NCBI GenBank assembly: GCA_944322345.1
Contig: CALUOO010000003.1
Location: 186,001-250,000, forward strand
Direction of reading: 5' to 3'
From: an uncultured Bacteroides sp.
Lineage (GTDB): Bacteria > Bacteroidota > Bacteroidia > Bacteroidales > Bacteroidaceae
Length of the DNA: 64,000 nucleotides
A program made the translations under genes and the position numbers. Below, piece by piece: positions 17,919 through 25,310 of the stretch; position 1 is the first letter of the stretch; each line of letters begins with the position of its first letter. Below the pieces are notes generated by a model. That model was given only the letters and a program-made list of their open reading frames with translations. It had not been told where the DNA came from and did no database searches.

Positions 17919-19256
17919 ATGATTTGTTTAAACATTGAAAAGACTTTTGGATTTATTTCCAAAGAAAAGGTTGCTGCTTACGAAGCAGAAGTAAAAGCCG
18001 CACAAGAAATGCTTGAAAAAGGAACTGGAAAAGGAAACGACTTCTTAGGATGGCTGCACCTTCCCTCTTCTATAAGCAAAGAACATCTGGCCGATCTGAA
18101 AGCTACCGCACAAGTTTTGAGAGACAACTGCGAAGTAGTAGTAGTTGCCGGTATCGGTGGCAGCTATTTGGGAGCACGTGCCGTTATCGAAGCTCTGTCA
18201 AACAGCTTCACATGGTTACAAGAGAAGAAAACATCGCCCGTCATGATTTATGCCGGACACAATATCAGCGAGGACTATCTGTATGAACTGACCGAATATC
18301 TGAAAGATAAGAAATTCGGAGTAATCAATATCTCTAAATCAGGAACAACTACAGAAACTGCGCTTGCTTTCCGTCTGCTGAAAAAACAATGCGAAGCACA
18401 ACGCGGTAAAGAAGAAGCTAAAAAAGTAATCGTGGCTGTTACTGATGCTAAAAAGGGAGCTGCCCGTGTAACTGCTGATAAAGAAGGTTATAAGACATTC
18501 ATTATCCCCGACAACGTAGGAGGACGTTTCTCTGTATTGACACCTGTAGGATTACTGCCAATCGCTGTAGCCGGATTCGACATCGAGCAACTTGTTGCCG
18601 GAGCTGCCGCTATGGAAAAAGCTTGTGGAGCAGATGTTCCGTTCAGCGAAAACCCTGCTGCTCTGTATGCTGCTACACGTAACGAACTGTACAGAAATGG
18701 CAAGAAGATTGAAATCCTTGTTAACTTCTGTCCTAAACTTCACTATGTAAGCGAATGGTGGAAACAGCTCTATGGAGAGTCTGAGGGTAAGGACAATAAA
18801 GGTATCTTCCCTGCATCTGTTGACTTCTCTACCGACCTCCACTCTATGGGACAATGGATACAGGAAGGTGAACGCTCTATTTTCGAAACCGTAATCTCTG
18901 TTGAGAAAGTTAACCACAAGCTGGAAGTGCCTTCGGATGAAGAGAACCTAGACGGTCTGAATTTCCTTGCCGGAAAACGTGTGGACGAAGTAAATAAAAT
19001 GGCAGAGCTGGGAACTCAGTTGGCTCACGTAGACGGCGGTGTGCCCAACATGCGTGTTGTTCTTCCCGAACTGACCGAGTACAACATCGGAGAGTTACTT
19101 TATTTCTTCGAAAAGGCATGTGGTATCAGCGGCTACCTGCTGGGTGTAAATCCATTCAATCAGCCGGGTGTAGAAGCATACAAGAAGAACATGTTTGCAT
19201 TGCTCAACAAACCGGGATACGAAGAAGAATCAAAGGCCATTCAGGCAAGACTGTAA
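17919..19256 (+). CDS. pgi: glucose-6-phosphate isomerase
   Basis: A 445-residue phosphoglucose isomerase interconverting glucose-6-phosphate and fructose-6-phosphate. The sugar-isomerase motifs are present: [20 protein letters not shown] (about 75-94), [19 protein letters not shown] and [19 protein letters not shown], with [13 protein letters not shown] near the C-terminus. The length agrees with the short Bacillus-type enzymes rather than the 550-residue E. coli type. A strong hairpin terminator follows the stop codon. Confidence 0.97.
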   Translation: MICLNIEKTFGFISKEKVAAYEAEVKAAQEMLEKGTGKGNDFLGWLHLPSSISKEHLADLKATAQVLRDNCEVVVVAGIGGSYLGARAVIEALSNSFTWLQEKKTSPVMIYAGHNISEDYLYELTEYLKDKKFGVINISKSGTTTETALAFRLLKKQCEAQRGKEEAKKVIVAVTDAKKGAARVTADKEGYKTFIIPDNVGGRFSVLTPVGLLPIAVAGFDIEQLVAGAAAMEKACGADVPFSENPAALYAATRNELYRNGKKIEILVNFCPKLHYVSEWWKQLYGESEGKDNKGIFPASVDFSTDLHSMGQWIQEGERSIFETVISVEKVNHKLEVPSDEENLDGLNFLAGKRVDEVNKMAELGTQLAHVDGGVPNMRVVLPELTEYNIGELLYFFEKACGISGYLLGVNPFNQPGVEAYKKNMFALLNKPGYEEESKAIQARL

Positions 19257-19277
19257 TCCCTATTCTTTCTATATAAA

Positions 19278-19313
19278 CAAATAAGGGCTGCCCTGCAGGG
19301 CAGTCCTTATTTG
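19278..19313 (+). terminator. terminator after pgi
   Basis: Sixteen-base arms (CAAATAAGG... and ...CCTTATTTG) with a single G-T pair enclose a four-base TGCA loop 21 bases after the pgi stop. It may also serve the convergent lipoprotein gene that ends at 19368. Confidence 0.8.
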
Positions 19314-19367
19314 CTTTATGATTATGATAACGTGCACTACGCGTCCAATGCACATCCCATCGCTACA

Positions 19368-19874
19368 TCATTCTTTATCTTCTTCCTCCAGCTTTGTTTT
19401 CAGTACAATCACCTCCTGCGCACCTTCGCATTCAGCCTTTGACGAGAGATAGAAACTCAAATGTACATCTCCATTTGGCTCAACCTTCTCTACAGTTGCC
19501 TGCACCAAAACTCCGGCCTTGGTAACTCCATCCTTAAAACGTAACTGTCCGTTTTCTTCATCTGTCAGATTTCCTTCTGTAGAAACCTCGCTTTCCTTAT
19601 AATGAAGTTCTGTTTTCACCTCTTCGTCTTTCTCCATTCTGAACGACTTGAGTTCCGAGCCATTTCCGTCCAAAAGCAGAAAAGTCTCAATCTCATCGCC
19701 AGCCTTCAAAGCAGGAAGTTCATCCAGACGATTCGCATAATCCTCCTTTGTATCTTCAGCCGATTCTGTTTCAGTCTTTACATACAACTTTTCAATTGTA
19801 ATTACAGGACTTTCTCCACTTTCAGAACATGCTCCCAAAAACAAAGGTAACAGTAAGAACACTCTCTTTTTCAT
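19368..19874 (-). CDS. uncharacterised lipoprotein
   Basis: A 168-residue protein with a clear lipoprotein signal (MKKRVFLLLPLFLGACSESG, Cys16 as lipid site). The mature part is acidic, mostly beta-strand-like, and ends in a run of charged residues (TKLEEEDKE). I do not recognise a named domain. The frame extends to 19922, but the ATG at 19874 begins exactly at the signal peptide, and the promoter at 19900-19930 would put the longer start upstream of the transcript. Confidence 0.75.
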   Translation of the reverse strand: MKKRVFLLLPLFLGACSESGESPVITIEKLYVKTETESAEDTKEDYANRLDELPALKAGDEIETFLLLDGNGSELKSFRMEKDEEVKTELHYKESEVSTEGNLTDEENGQLRFKDGVTKAGVLVQATVEKVEPNGDVHLSFYLSSKAECEGAQEVIVLKTKLEEEDKE

Positions 19875-19899
19875 TCGATTGAACGTTTGTATAATGTTG

Positions 19900-19930
19900 C
19901 AAACATACGAATAATCTTTCAAAAAGCAAA
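19900..19930 (-). promoter_or_regulatory. promoter of the 19.4 kb lipoprotein gene
   Basis: On the minus strand TTTG, a 19-base spacer and TATGTTTG give a complete Bacteroides -33/-7 promoter. The expected transcript starts near 19894, about 20 bases before the ATG at 19874. Confidence 0.65.
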
Positions 19931-20206
19931 ATTCAGACTGAGAACAGCGTAAGCTGAGCAGAAGCCCTCCCTTAAAGCATTCACCCGCAGAAAAGCAGTA
20001 TGTTATTCAAAAAGCGGATTTGCTATCATTTTATCAGTATAATCAGACTATCACTTACACCAGATTCTTTCATTTTCATTCTTCTACGAAAAACAGGAGC
20101 AGAGATCTTTCACGTTTTCTCACACTTGAATGAGAATTAAAGGATTTTTTCACAAATCTTCCACGTAAAAAAGGGAAATTCCTTCGGTAAAGTCTGCCAA
20201 AAACTT

Positions 20207-20304
20207 GCGAAAGGTTTGCTAAAAAGTGGGAAAAGGTTACTCAAAACATTGGGAAAGGTTATCCAAGACATTAGGAAAGGTTGTCCAACAGATGGGAAAA
20301 GGTC
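20207..20304. repeat. 22-base-period repeat (array 2 of family R22, diverged)
   Basis: The core AAAGGTT (last copy AAAGGTC) begins at 20210, 20232, 20254, 20276 and 20298, an exact 22-base spacing over five units. The flanks (TGGGAAAGGTTATCCAA and the like) are the reverse complement of the core TAACCTTTCCCA of the arrays at 2176 and 56672. The 813-base space between 19874 and 20688 otherwise shows only the two promoters and no credible gene. Confidence 0.75.
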
Positions 20305-20630
20305 TCCCCTTACTCAAAATTCCACTATTTTTCCCTTTAAACATCCCATTTTCATTCTATCTTGCCATTTCAAAAGAACAGATAAGAAGTGACAGAAAGG
20401 AAAGAAATTCATAATATATCTCCACTGACGACTCTCATTTTTCCTATGCAGACAAAAAAAGCTCGAAATAACGCCCAATATCCTTTCATTGTGAAAACGC
20501 CAAAGTGTATTCTATTCCAAAATTCTCCACCTCGCCCATACAGGAGACGAAAAAACGGATTCCTGACGGCTCAGAAAACACAAAATGTCAAAAGCACAAT
20601 TATCCTCCCAAAGAAAAAAGCTGTCTGACA

Positions 20631-20661
20631 TTGGTTGAATCATTTTTTTGAGCTATTTTTG
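20631..20661 (+). promoter_or_regulatory. promoter of the secreted-protein gene at 20.7 kb
   Basis: TTG at 20631-20633, a 20-base spacer and TATTTTTG at 20654-20661. The predicted start is about 20 bases before the ATG at 20688. Confidence 0.6.
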
Positions 20662-20687
20662 AGAAAACATTACTTCCTATCAAACAG

Positions 20688-21509
20688 ATGCTTATGAAAA
20701 AGTTTATCGTATTTCTGCTACTGCAAATCTCTGTTCTGCCAACAATGGCAACAGGACAATCGGGAGATGTGATTTACTTAGACGGAGAAAGCTGGAATCT
20801 GCTGTGGGAACCAATCAACTCAGACCCCACAGTATATGCAAGGTTAAAAGCCTTCCTCCCCGAAAGGCGCGATTGGTCTACCGCCAACGGTGATGGATAT
20901 ACAGCCTTCTGGGAAATAAAAAACGGATATCTATGCCTGAAACAAATAGAAATACTTGACTCCATACAAACATATGACACAGAAACATTGAAAAAGCCCT
21001 TTGCCCCTTACTACAAGAAAAAGGGAATCAGAGCCAGCTGGTTCAGCGGCGAGGTACGTGCAGGATGCGGGAAACATATAAGATACGTACACGATGGATT
21101 TGACCGCAACTTTGAGACAGAACAAGTATTGACCATCCAGAATGGGAAAGTAATAAAAGCTGTCACTTACCACAATTACCGAGTCCCCGGCTTGAAGATC
21201 AACGAAGCCTCAAAAATAATTTCACGCCGTTTCCCATGGTGGAAGTTTCCCGAATATCGAGGAAAAAATATAGTCTGCATCATATGTGACACAGAAATGA
21301 GCAAGGACGGACATTTTTTAGATTGTTACATATCTAAAATGTACCTATTATACTCTCATAAGCAAATAGAAGAAGATGTTTCGCTAATAAGAGCTATCAA
21401 AGAGACATTAAGGTCTATTTATCCATGGGAAACCATAGTCGCCAACGGCAAGAGCCAGATGATAGAATATCCAATTATAGCAATAGGACTTGAAGAAGAA
21501 ACAAACTAG
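20688..21509 (+). CDS. uncharacterised secreted protein
   Basis: A 273-residue protein with an N-terminal signal peptide (KKFIVFLLLQISVLPTMATGQ). The rest is soluble and rich in tryptophan and aromatic residues (WNLLWEP, RDWSTANGDGYTAFWEIKNGYL, FPWWKFPEYRGKN). I recognise no family. ATG codons at 20688 and 20694 are both possible; the second starts directly with MKKF. The gene lies 12 bases before ogt, with which it is probably co-transcribed. Confidence 0.7.
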   Translation: MLMKKFIVFLLLQISVLPTMATGQSGDVIYLDGESWNLLWEPINSDPTVYARLKAFLPERRDWSTANGDGYTAFWEIKNGYLCLKQIEILDSIQTYDTETLKKPFAPYYKKKGIRASWFSGEVRAGCGKHIRYVHDGFDRNFETEQVLTIQNGKVIKAVTYHNYRVPGLKINEASKIISRRFPWWKFPEYRGKNIVCIICDTEMSKDGHFLDCYISKMYLLYSHKQIEEDVSLIRAIKETLRSIYPWETIVANGKSQMIEYPIIAIGLEEETN

Positions 21510-21521
21510 ACAGTGAAGATC

Positions 21522-22025
21522 ATGCAATACACCAGCCAGTATACATCACCACTTGGCAACATAACCCTCGCCAGCAACGGAGAAGCACTTATAGGAGTCT
21601 GGTTTGACAAGCAAAAGTATTTTGCCTCCACTCTGAAGGAAGGGAGTAAAGAGATGGAACTTCCAGTCTTCTTCCAAACCAAGAAATGGCTGGATTGTTA
21701 TTTTGCAGGGAAAGACCCGGGTGATGTTCCCCCCGTTCATCTGGAAGGTTCGCCCTTCCGGCTCTCCGTCTGGAAAATTCTGCAAGAAATCCCCTACGGG
21801 CAAGTCGTCACCTACAACGATATTGCTCAGAAAATAGCCCGACAAAAAGGCCTGGCACACATGTCGGCACAAGCAGTGGGAGGAGCCGTAGGACACAATC
21901 CCATCAGTATCCTTATTCCTTGCCATCGGGTGATAGGCAGCAACGGAAGCCTCACAGGGTATGCCGGAGGCATTGCCATTAAGGAAAAACTACTACTGCT
22001 GGAAGGAGTGACCTTGAACCGGTAA
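21522..22025 (+). CDS. ogt: methylated-DNA--protein-cysteine methyltransferase
   Basis: A 167-residue suicide repair enzyme that removes O6-methyl groups from guanine. The catalytic IPCHRVIGSNGSLTGYAGG motif contains the acceptor Cys, preceded by the helix-turn-helix with IPYGQVVTYNDIA. The size matches Ogt rather than the two-domain Ada. A GTG at 21513 in frame would add three residues; I prefer the ATG at 21522. Confidence 0.93.
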   Translation: MQYTSQYTSPLGNITLASNGEALIGVWFDKQKYFASTLKEGSKEMELPVFFQTKKWLDCYFAGKDPGDVPPVHLEGSPFRLSVWKILQEIPYGQVVTYNDIAQKIARQKGLAHMSAQAVGGAVGHNPISILIPCHRVIGSNGSLTGYAGGIAIKEKLLLLEGVTLNR

Positions 22026-22069
22026 CCAACAAGCTCACCCTACCCTAAAATCAATTCACAAAAAAAGCG

Positions 22070-22077
22070 TAACTTTG
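22070..22077 (+). promoter_or_regulatory. -7 box for the HAD phosphatase gene
   Basis: TAACTTTG (TAnnTTTG) lies 32 bases before the ATG at 22110. No clear -33. Confidence 0.4.
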
Positions 22078-22109
22078 CAAGCAGAACAATCATACAGGCC
22101 TATAGAACT

Positions 22110-22787
22110 ATGTTGCAAAAGAAACTGAAAGCCGTTCTGTTCGATATGGACGGCGTACTATTCAACTCGATGCCCTATCATGCCGAAGCCTGGCATCAAG
22201 TGATGAAGGCACACGGATTCACCCTCAGTCGCGAGGAAGCATACATGCACGAAGGACGTACAGGTGCAGCCACCATCAACATTGTCTTCCGACGTGAGCT
22301 GGGAAGAGAAGCCACACAAGAAGAGATACACAATATCTATCAGGAGAAAAGCCGTTTGTTCAGCTCGTATACCGAAGCCGACCCTATGCCCGGAGCATGG
22401 GAACTGCTACAGAAAATAAAAGCCGAAGGGCTGACACCAATGGTAGTCACAGGATCCGGGCAGCGTTCGCTCATCGACAAACTGGAGCATCATTTCCCCA
22501 GTATATTCCGCAAAGAACTGATGGTTACAGCGTTCGATGTAAAGTATGGCAAACCCCATCCGGAACCTTATCTGATGGCTCTGAAGAAAGGGAACCTTCA
22601 AGCCGACGAAGCTGTTGTGGTAGAGAATGCTCCGTTAGGAGTAGAAGCCGGTCATAAAGCCGGAATATTCACCATCGCAGTCAATACAGGTCCTCTGGAC
22701 GGACAAGTGCTGCTTGACGCCGGAGCCAATCTGCTGTTTCCATCCATGCAGGCACTATGTGATAATTGGGAACAGATTATCCGTTAA
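22110..22787 (+). CDS. HAD-family phosphatase/phosphoglucomutase-like protein
   Basis: A 225-residue haloacid-dehalogenase-like hydrolase. Motif I is LFDMDGVLFNS (nucleophile Asp12, acid Asp14), motif II is VVTGSG, the lysine is in FDVKYGKPHPEPYL and motif IV is VVENAPLGVEAGHKAG. The inserted helical cap (residues 18-90) places it with beta-phosphoglucomutase-like and sugar-phosphate phosphatases. The substrate is unknown. A terminator lies 14 bases after the stop. Confidence 0.88.
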   Translation: MLQKKLKAVLFDMDGVLFNSMPYHAEAWHQVMKAHGFTLSREEAYMHEGRTGAATINIVFRRELGREATQEEIHNIYQEKSRLFSSYTEADPMPGAWELLQKIKAEGLTPMVVTGSGQRSLIDKLEHHFPSIFRKELMVTAFDVKYGKPHPEPYLMALKKGNLQADEAVVVENAPLGVEAGHKAGIFTIAVNTGPLDGQVLLDAGANLLFPSMQALCDNWEQIIR

Positions 22788-22800
22788 AACCAATAAAAGA

Positions 22801-22833
22801 AAAAGCCATAGATGGTCTTGTCTATGGCTTTTT
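22801..22833 (+). terminator. terminator after the HAD gene
   Basis: Perfect 12-base arms (AAAAGCCATAGA and TCTATGGCTTTT) with an eight-base loop and a trailing T-run. It could also act on the minus strand for the gene ending at 22876. Confidence 0.85.
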
Positions 22834-22875
22834 GACTACTATCTTATTGCCCTTGTTTCAGGAGCTGTAGTATCT

Positions 22876-23883
22876 CTACTCATTCGTATTCTTGTCTGTC
22901 GCATTCGGTGGCAAATGATAAGACTTAATCTCAACCATCTTGTCCAACCCTTCTGTAGAAAGCGTCCCCACCACTCTATTTTTTCTCAACATCTCTTTTT
23001 CACGCCGCGCACCCTCTTCACGCGCCTCTTCCATCAGTTCAAAGTTCTTCTTCATCATCTCTCTCACATAACGGACAGCTTTTTGTTTCTCTCCATCACC
23101 GTCATCTGCAATATTACGTTTTGCAAAACGCTCCATGATGGCAACAGCCTTAGGGTTAGCCGCCAACTGATACACACTTCTCGACCGTATCGTTTCATCA
23201 CACTTCTCATCAATAATCAGCTTAATCTGATGCCAGACAGTCTCTTCCTCATAAACCTGAGCCTTTAACGGCGACAAGCCCTCCTTATCCATAAAAGTAA
23301 TATAAGTCAGCATACCGTCAATGTAATCCGTGACATATATACCTTCATTTGCTATCCAGAATTTCTTATGTTTTCCCCCTGTAATATCCAGATCCGAGGT
23401 CTTATAATACTGCCCTATGAAATTATTCGGATTGTGTATCTGAAAGTAGAGAGGGATTGGCATATTTCCTACATCAATACCACGTGGCGCCAGATGACGT
23501 TCTTTGTACCTGTCGATGAAATGCTTGGTGAAACGTTCTGCAAACGGTCTGTCAAGATTGTTTTGGAAAATATACTCAGTACCTGTCTCCCGATAGACTG
23601 CCGTATAAAGGAAATAAAAAATAAGAAAGCCATCTCGTTGGTGGTCAAAACGGAAATGAGATTTCCAGACATTACGCCTTCTTGTTTTCCATTGCAGGTT
23701 TTCTACAGTCTGGTTGATAAAACTATACGGCGTATCATTCAAATACAGATTACTGTTCAGTACTAAGTCACAATATCTTTTGGAGAAACGTTCCAAAGAA
23801 ATTTTTACTTTGGTAGCCAGTTCAAAAAAGTCCTTCCGGGCTTCTTGCTCTATCTCCTTGTCGGTCATGGTAGGTAGAAACAT
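22876..23883 (-). CDS. unrecognised 335-residue protein
   Basis: An intact 335-residue soluble frame, rich in aromatic and charged residues; the C-terminal third holds a charged helix (MKKNFELMEEAREEGARREKE) that may be a coiled coil. No catalytic motif or family is evident to me. ATG codons at 23883 and 23868 are both possible. On its upstream side lies the structured element at 24.04-24.20 kb, whose minus-strand promoter points towards this gene, so that element could instead be a very long leader. It stands apart from metabolic neighbours, near a tRNA, which would suit an accessory gene. Confidence 0.6.
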   Translation of the reverse strand: MFLPTMTDKEIEQEARKDFFELATKVKISLERFSKRYCDLVLNSNLYLNDTPYSFINQTVENLQWKTRRRNVWKSHFRFDHQRDGFLIFYFLYTAVYRETGTEYIFQNNLDRPFAERFTKHFIDRYKERHLAPRGIDVGNMPIPLYFQIHNPNNFIGQYYKTSDLDITGGKHKKFWIANEGIYVTDYIDGMLTYITFMDKEGLSPLKAQVYEEETVWHQIKLIIDEKCDETIRSRSVYQLAANPKAVAIMERFAKRNIADDGDGEKQKAVRYVREMMKKNFELMEEAREEGARREKEMLRKNRVVGTLSTEGLDKMVEIKSYHLPPNATDKNTNE

Positions 23884-23978
23884 GTCATTCTTTTTTTTAC
23901 AAAGAAAAATATTTTATCTAAAAAAGCCAAAACTGTTCCTTATTTTCTCTTCCACTAAAAAAAATGCTACCGTTCAAC

Positions 23979-24009
23979 TTTGAAAGTATAAACCTTTAAT
24001 ATAAATTTG
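23979..24009 (+). promoter_or_regulatory. strong plus-strand promoter facing the structured element
   Basis: TTTG at 23979-23982, a 19-base spacer and TAAATTTG at 24002-24009 match the consensus perfectly. The predicted start (about 24015) falls inside the hairpin at 24011-24034, so the transcript would begin within a terminator-like stem unless it reads on into the rod element and the zinc-ribbon gene at 24282. Confidence 0.6.
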
Positions 24010-24010
24010 T

Positions 24011-24039
24011 AGCGGGTTGAAGTTTCAGCTCGCTTTTTT
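24011..24039 (+). terminator. terminator-like hairpin with T-run
   Basis: An 11-pair stem (24011-24021 with 24024-24034, two G-T pairs) is followed by six T on the plus strand. It sits directly after a promoter, which is odd for a terminator. The bases GCGGGTTGA in its left arm can alternatively pair with TCAACCGC at 24057-24064, so two exclusive folds are possible. Confidence 0.45.
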
Positions 24040-24207
24040 ATTTGACATATCGTAGCTCAACCGCTGTCTGAATCACCACCTCAAATCGCATGAGAGCTAT
24101 TAACAATTCTTGTTGGGAGATGCACCTATATGGCGTAGACTTTCCCATAAAGAATTATGGCTTGTGGTGAGCCAAGACAGCGTATGGCGATTGTCTGCGC
24201 TTTTCTT
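24040..24207 (-). ncRNA. candidate rod-shaped non-coding RNA (6S-like plan)
   Basis: Complementary segments nest over about 150 bases: 24044-24052 with 24188-24195 (one bulge), 24062-24069 with 24175-24182 (8 pairs), 24073-24079 with 24164-24170 (7), 24105-24111 with 24150-24156 (7), 24114-24118 with 24143-24147 (5). A large asymmetric bubble remains (24080-24104 opposite 24157-24163), and its longer side carries a small hairpin CTCA/TGAG. A long rod with a central bubble bearing a small hairpin on its 3' side is the plan of 6S RNA. The minus strand is preferred because a full promoter lies right upstream (24213-24243). The plus strand cannot be excluded, because it has its own promoter and a T-run at 24201-24209. 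Confidence 0.5.
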
Positions 24208-24212
24208 TTAGT

Positions 24213-24243
24213 CAAACGTATGACATTGCTTGGAACTTGGCAA
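24213..24243 (-). promoter_or_regulatory. promoter of the candidate ncRNA
   Basis: On the minus strand TTG, a 20-base spacer and TACGTTTG form a complete Bacteroides promoter. Transcription would begin near 24206, just outside the terminal helix of the rod. Confidence 0.6.
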
Positions 24244-24281
24244 TATTGCAACAAAATACGTTTAACTATTTAGTATTATTT

Positions 24282-24656
24282 ATGGAATCAATCATTAGTT
24301 GTAAAAGATGTGGGAAAACACTCCAAAATGATGAAGGGGTGAATGGGCTATGTGATGAATGCCTTACTTCATCAAAATACAAAAATACTGATGACAACAT
24401 GACTAACACAGAAAGAGCCTTGCAAGTCATAGCTGTAATAACTTTAGTAGTAGGCATAATATGTTCTATATATTTTGCTTTTAATCTTACGATGAAAGAA
24501 GTTAGTTATGGATATTTATCGCATAAGGAGTTCAGTGTAGAGGGGTTTGCTATTACGATAGCTACTCTATTGTTCAGTATATGCACTTTTGCTTTACTAT
24601 TTTGTTTTGCAGAAATATCAGCTAACATTAGAAAAATAGCAAATAAAGATAGGTAA
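24282..24656 (+). CDS. zinc-ribbon membrane protein, uncharacterised
   Basis: A 124-residue protein with an N-terminal zinc ribbon (C7, C10, C24, C27), a short hydrophilic linker and two transmembrane segments (about 48-70 and 90-112). This looks like a small membrane protein with a metal-binding sensor or scaffold head; no function is known to me. A TTG at 24237 would extend the frame, but the ATG at 24282 directly precedes the CxxC module. Its stop overlaps the start of a 25-codon frame (24656). The local sequence is more AT-rich than the neighbours. Confidence 0.65.
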   Translation: MESIISCKRCGKTLQNDEGVNGLCDECLTSSKYKNTDDNMTNTERALQVIAVITLVVGIICSIYFAFNLTMKEVSYGYLSHKEFSVEGFAITIATLLFSICTFALLFCFAEISANIRKIANKDR

Positions 24657-24733
24657 TGCTTGCAATACTATTTTTTATAGCAATAGCACTTTCTGCATAC
24701 CAATATGGAACAGGAGGAAGAAATAAGTTTTAA
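24656..24733 (+). CDS. possible 25-residue membrane microprotein, coupled to the zinc-ribbon gene
   Basis: ATG at 24656 shares its A with the TAA stop of the upstream gene (TAATG), the usual form of translational coupling. The peptide MLAILFFIAIALSAYQYGTG plus five residues is a single hydrophobic helix with a basic tail, as in many bacterial membrane microproteins. It may be chance; there is no homology evidence. Confidence 0.35.
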   Translation: MLAILFFIAIALSAYQYGTGGRNKF

Positions 24734-24836
24734 TATTTGATAAGTCGACAATAATTTACTGAATTTGTATAATTAACTACAAGTGCAGTTATATGCTATC
24801 GACTTTGTAAAATAATATATAACTATCTAAACAAAA

Positions 24837-24871
24837 AATCCTTTATAATCCACGAGAGATTATAAAGGATT
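24837..24871 (-). terminator. terminator of the tRNA-Arg transcript
   Basis: Perfect 14-base arms (24837-24850, 24858-24871) with a seven-base loop, eight bases downstream of the tRNA 3' end on the minus strand and followed by a T-run (A-run 24833-24838 on plus). Confidence 0.9.
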
Positions 24872-24878
24872 CCTTAAG

Positions 24879-24951
24879 TGACCCCGGTGCGATTCAAACG
24901 CACGACCTTCAGAACCGGAATCTGACGCTCTATTCACTAAGCTACGGGGCC
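24879..24951 (-). tRNA. tRNA-Arg (anticodon CCG)
   Basis: A 73-base cloverleaf on the minus strand. The acceptor stem is GGCCCCG/CGGGGTC with one G-T pair, the anticodon stem is TCAGA/TCTGA with loop TTCCGGT, and the T-arm is GTGCG-TTTGAAT-CGCAC. The anticodon CCG reads the arginine codon CGG. The 3' CCA is not encoded. A -7 box lies just upstream and a strong terminator just downstream, so it is a single-gene transcript. Confidence 0.97.
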
Positions 24952-24967
24952 TTTTCCGAATGCGGGG

Positions 24968-24975
24968 CAAAAATA
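24968..24975 (-). promoter_or_regulatory. -7 box for tRNA-Arg
   Basis: The minus strand reads TATTTTTG (TAnnTTTG) 17 bases upstream of the tRNA 5' end. The rest of the 24952-25310 gap holds the asnA promoter and no gene I can support. Confidence 0.45.
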
Positions 24976-25276
24976 GAAAAAAACTTCTCATTTTCCTAAT
25001 AAGAGTCCGTTTTATTTTCCATTTTGTACTTTTTATTCAAATCGTTCCTCTAAATCCTATGTCTCACATCAGGCATATAGTGCCAAGGTGGGTCATTGTC
25101 TTCCAACAACCAGAAATTCACACAAACAGTCCAACTTATATGCCCTATTTCCATGAAAGTCACAAAGCCCGCAATCTCTGCACAGCAGACTATTATTTTG
25201 AACACTAAAAAAGTATTTTATTTAGCAAATTGATAATATTTCATAGAAGACACGATACATATATCAATATTATTTC

Positions 25277-25284
25277 TATCTTTG
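25277..25284 (+). promoter_or_regulatory. -7 box for asnA
   Basis: TATCTTTG (TAnnTTTG) lies 26 bases before the asnA ATG at 25311. The -33 is not obvious. Confidence 0.45.
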
Positions 25285-25310
25285 CCAACAGTTAACATAC
25301 AATAATCTAT

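Noticed and set aside
20226-20628. Two small plus-strand open frames of 62 and 79 codons
   Set aside because: The first is simply the 22-base repeat read through in one frame (period not a multiple of three), and neither has a plausible start signal or protein-like composition.
22876-23883. Transposase or Rpn-type nuclease
   Set aside because: The charged C-terminal helix resembles that of such proteins, but the N-terminal part shows no PD-(D/E)xK or DDE pattern and no inverted repeats flank the gene.
24960-25208. Open frame of 82 codons between tRNA-Arg and asnA
   Set aside because: Opens inside the tRNA promoter region, has odd composition and no start signal; it is probably chance.
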